Origin: Camarhynchus parvulus
Lineage: Eukaryota; Chordata; Aves; Passeriformes; Thraupidae
Assembly (NCBI RefSeq): GCF_901933205.1
Contig: NC_044574.1
Span: 48,145,609-48,209,608, forward strand
DNA length: 64,000 bases
Reading direction: 5' to 3'
Shown: piece after piece, positions 62,689 through 64,000 of the stretch
Numbering within the stretch: the stretch's first letter is position 1
Layout: every line of letters begins with the position of its first letter
Notes under the pieces: model-generated
What the model was told of the DNA's origin: nothing
The model's database searches: none
Seen by the model: only the letters and a program-made list of their open reading frames with translations
Position numbers and translations under genes: made by a program

Positions 62689-63109
62689 AATGAAAAAATA
62701 GGAGTTTGCATCAGTTTTCCAAGTGGAAAACAGGAACACTGGGCTCTGTACTGGTATGATGAGAAGGATTGTCAAGGAGAAGCCTTTTGCTACAGAGGAA
62801 AAAGGCAGGAATGAAGTCAGACTTGCAATAGCATGTTTTCCTGAGAGACTTGGGGAAGTGGTCTGAAGTGGGGATTATGAGCCAAAGCTGAGAGAGAGAT
62901 AAGGAAAGGATAAAAGAGTATAAGAGTGTGTGTGTGTGTTGTGTGCACATGTAGCACTGAGGATTGGAAAAGGAGCTGAGCACCAAATTCCTGCTCACAG
63001 TCCTTGGCTGGAACTTACAAGCAGGTACAAAGTCTTGTTTTGAGAAAACCCAGTACAGAGGCACTAGCACAGTTAAACAATGTAAAGCTGCTATGTCTAA
63101 AGGGAACAA
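62689..63109. other. Non-coding DNA with a TG microsatellite
   Basis: A (TG)n run lies at 62925-62947. The minus-strand frame of 146 codons spanning it (62711-63151) reads as repeated S/L/T/H residues, as expected from the repeat and flanks, and is not called as a gene. Confidence 0.55.
62925..62947. repeat. (TG)n microsatellite
   Basis: GTGTGTGTGTGTGTTGTGTGC; about ten TG units with one interruption. Confidence 0.85.
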
Positions 63110-63166
63110 GCAATTGCTAAAGTAAATCTTTAGAAAGTAAATCTTTAGCAATTGCTAAAGTAAATC
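63110..63166. repeat. Nested tandem and inverted repeat block
   Basis: GCAATTGCTAAAGTAAATC occurs at 63110-63128 and again at 63148-63166. Between them AAAGTAAATCTTTAG is duplicated in tandem (63119-63133 and 63134-63148). The first GCAATTGCTAAAG also pairs with CTTTAGCAATTGC at 63143-63155, so the block can fold as a hairpin. The centre GCAATTGC is itself a palindrome. Serial slippage or template switching on a small palindrome explains the structure. Confidence 0.92.
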
Positions 63167-64000
63167 AGCTAGAGTCACTGAAAAATAAGGTTTTATAGCT
63201 GGATGTAGTGTAAAGGACTTAATGTGGCACCCATATGACTGAATTTCACAAACTAACATAGGTGTGAAAAGCACTGTCTGTAATAAGGACTCACTAAAGA
63301 AAGGCCTTTGGCTAAAAAACATATTTTGAGAAGGGACGCTAGTAATTTCTAGTTACACCCTGAGACAATAGAAATAACAGCAACGTGAGGTTCCGAGAAG
63401 GGAAGTAATGAGCTTCACTGTAATTCCCCTGAAACTCTAACAAGCATGTGAGCATTGCAGGCTATGCAGCCAACCTTTGTAGGATTGTTCTTAATTAGAG
63501 AAGTAGATCTGCAAGTTCACTTCCAGCCAGATCAGTGTGTCCCAAAAGAACACAACATGGTAAAATAAGGACCCATTTCTGTGAACATTTCCCAAAAGAC
63601 TAGTCATACCTGTTTTCCTGACACAAAATCAATGTTGCATTTGGTATGTCCCAAAATGGAAATCAGTATCTCCCCATCGTCATTCAAGGTGTCAGTAGTT
63701 GGGTTTTTTTAGAGGCATTGTTTTAGATATTCTTCCATTATAAATTATTAACAATGTAATTAGACCGTTGAATGCAAAAGAAAAGCAACTATTTGCAAAA
63801 TATTTGGAAACCTGTAACAATGGCTTTACAACACAAAAGCCCTAGAAGAATGGATCTGTATGGTTTGAAAAGCAGTGTTAGCTCAACCAGTCATTAGATG
63901 CGTCATGTGGATAAGAATAGCTCCATCATCATTCTGTCAGCATGTGAAGGGATAGGATTTCACAAGGTCACACAAGACCTTCAGTAAAAAAAAGTAAAAG
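63167..64000. other. Non-coding AT-rich DNA to window end
   Basis: No gene, RNA gene, CR1 copy or splice-bounded frame is recognised in the last 830 bases. Confidence 0.6.

Noticed and set aside
62711..63151. 146-codon minus-strand frame
   Set aside because: Runs through a TG microsatellite and a repeat block, giving low-complexity peptide; no domain.

Overview
This window reads as AT-rich, repeat-poor nuclear DNA from a bird. The main evidence is at least seven fragments of CR1 non-LTR retrotransposons, in both orientations. Several carry the avian CR1 3' end: a 'TTCCAACC' block running into 'GATTCTATGATT'-type tail repeats, or its reverse complement at the left end of minus-strand copies. 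CR1 relics plus very few other repeats, two CpG islands and long stretches without reading frames fit an intergenic or intronic tract of an avian chromosome. A passerine is plausible, but I cannot assign a species. No bacterial, phage or organellar feature was seen: no operons, ribosome-binding sites, CRISPR, tRNA or rRNA.

Layout. Positions 1 to about 30,400 are essentially non-coding. They hold three CR1 fragments (17.8, 19.7 and 21.7 kb), old amniote-type relics (3.9, 13.5, 13.9 and 30.3 kb), short GC-richer patches (4.6, 7.6-8.4 and 10.0-10.3 kb), simple repeats and a perfect 24-bp hairpin at 21.47 kb. A strong CpG island at about 30,480-30,930 looks like a promoter. It is followed 0.8 kb downstream by the best candidate protein-coding exon in the window (31,778-31,854, + strand, 77 nt, good acceptor and a GTAAGT donor). 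A second CpG island at about 39,730-40,050 abuts a CR1 3' end at 40,062-40,246. From there to the end the sequence is again non-coding, with further CR1 copies at 43.2, 45.7-46.3 (decayed reverse-transcriptase region) and 49.6 kb, a second MIR-like relic at 49.1 kb, and several compact palindromes and tandem duplications.

Interpretation. The simplest reading is the 5' end of a plus-strand gene, with its promoter in the first island, a small second exon and then a very long intron. I do not recognise the gene, and no second exon of similar quality was found. Most open frames (the longest is 192 codons, at 28.85-29.43 kb) look like chance frames in AT-rich or CpG-rich DNA. The only recognisable protein homology is the CR1 reverse transcriptase. 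I did not find a convincing new biological system. The observations most worth checking are the unexplained exon, the 24-bp hairpin with its triple motif arrangement, the paired CpG islands and the nested palindrome/tandem block near 63.1 kb.
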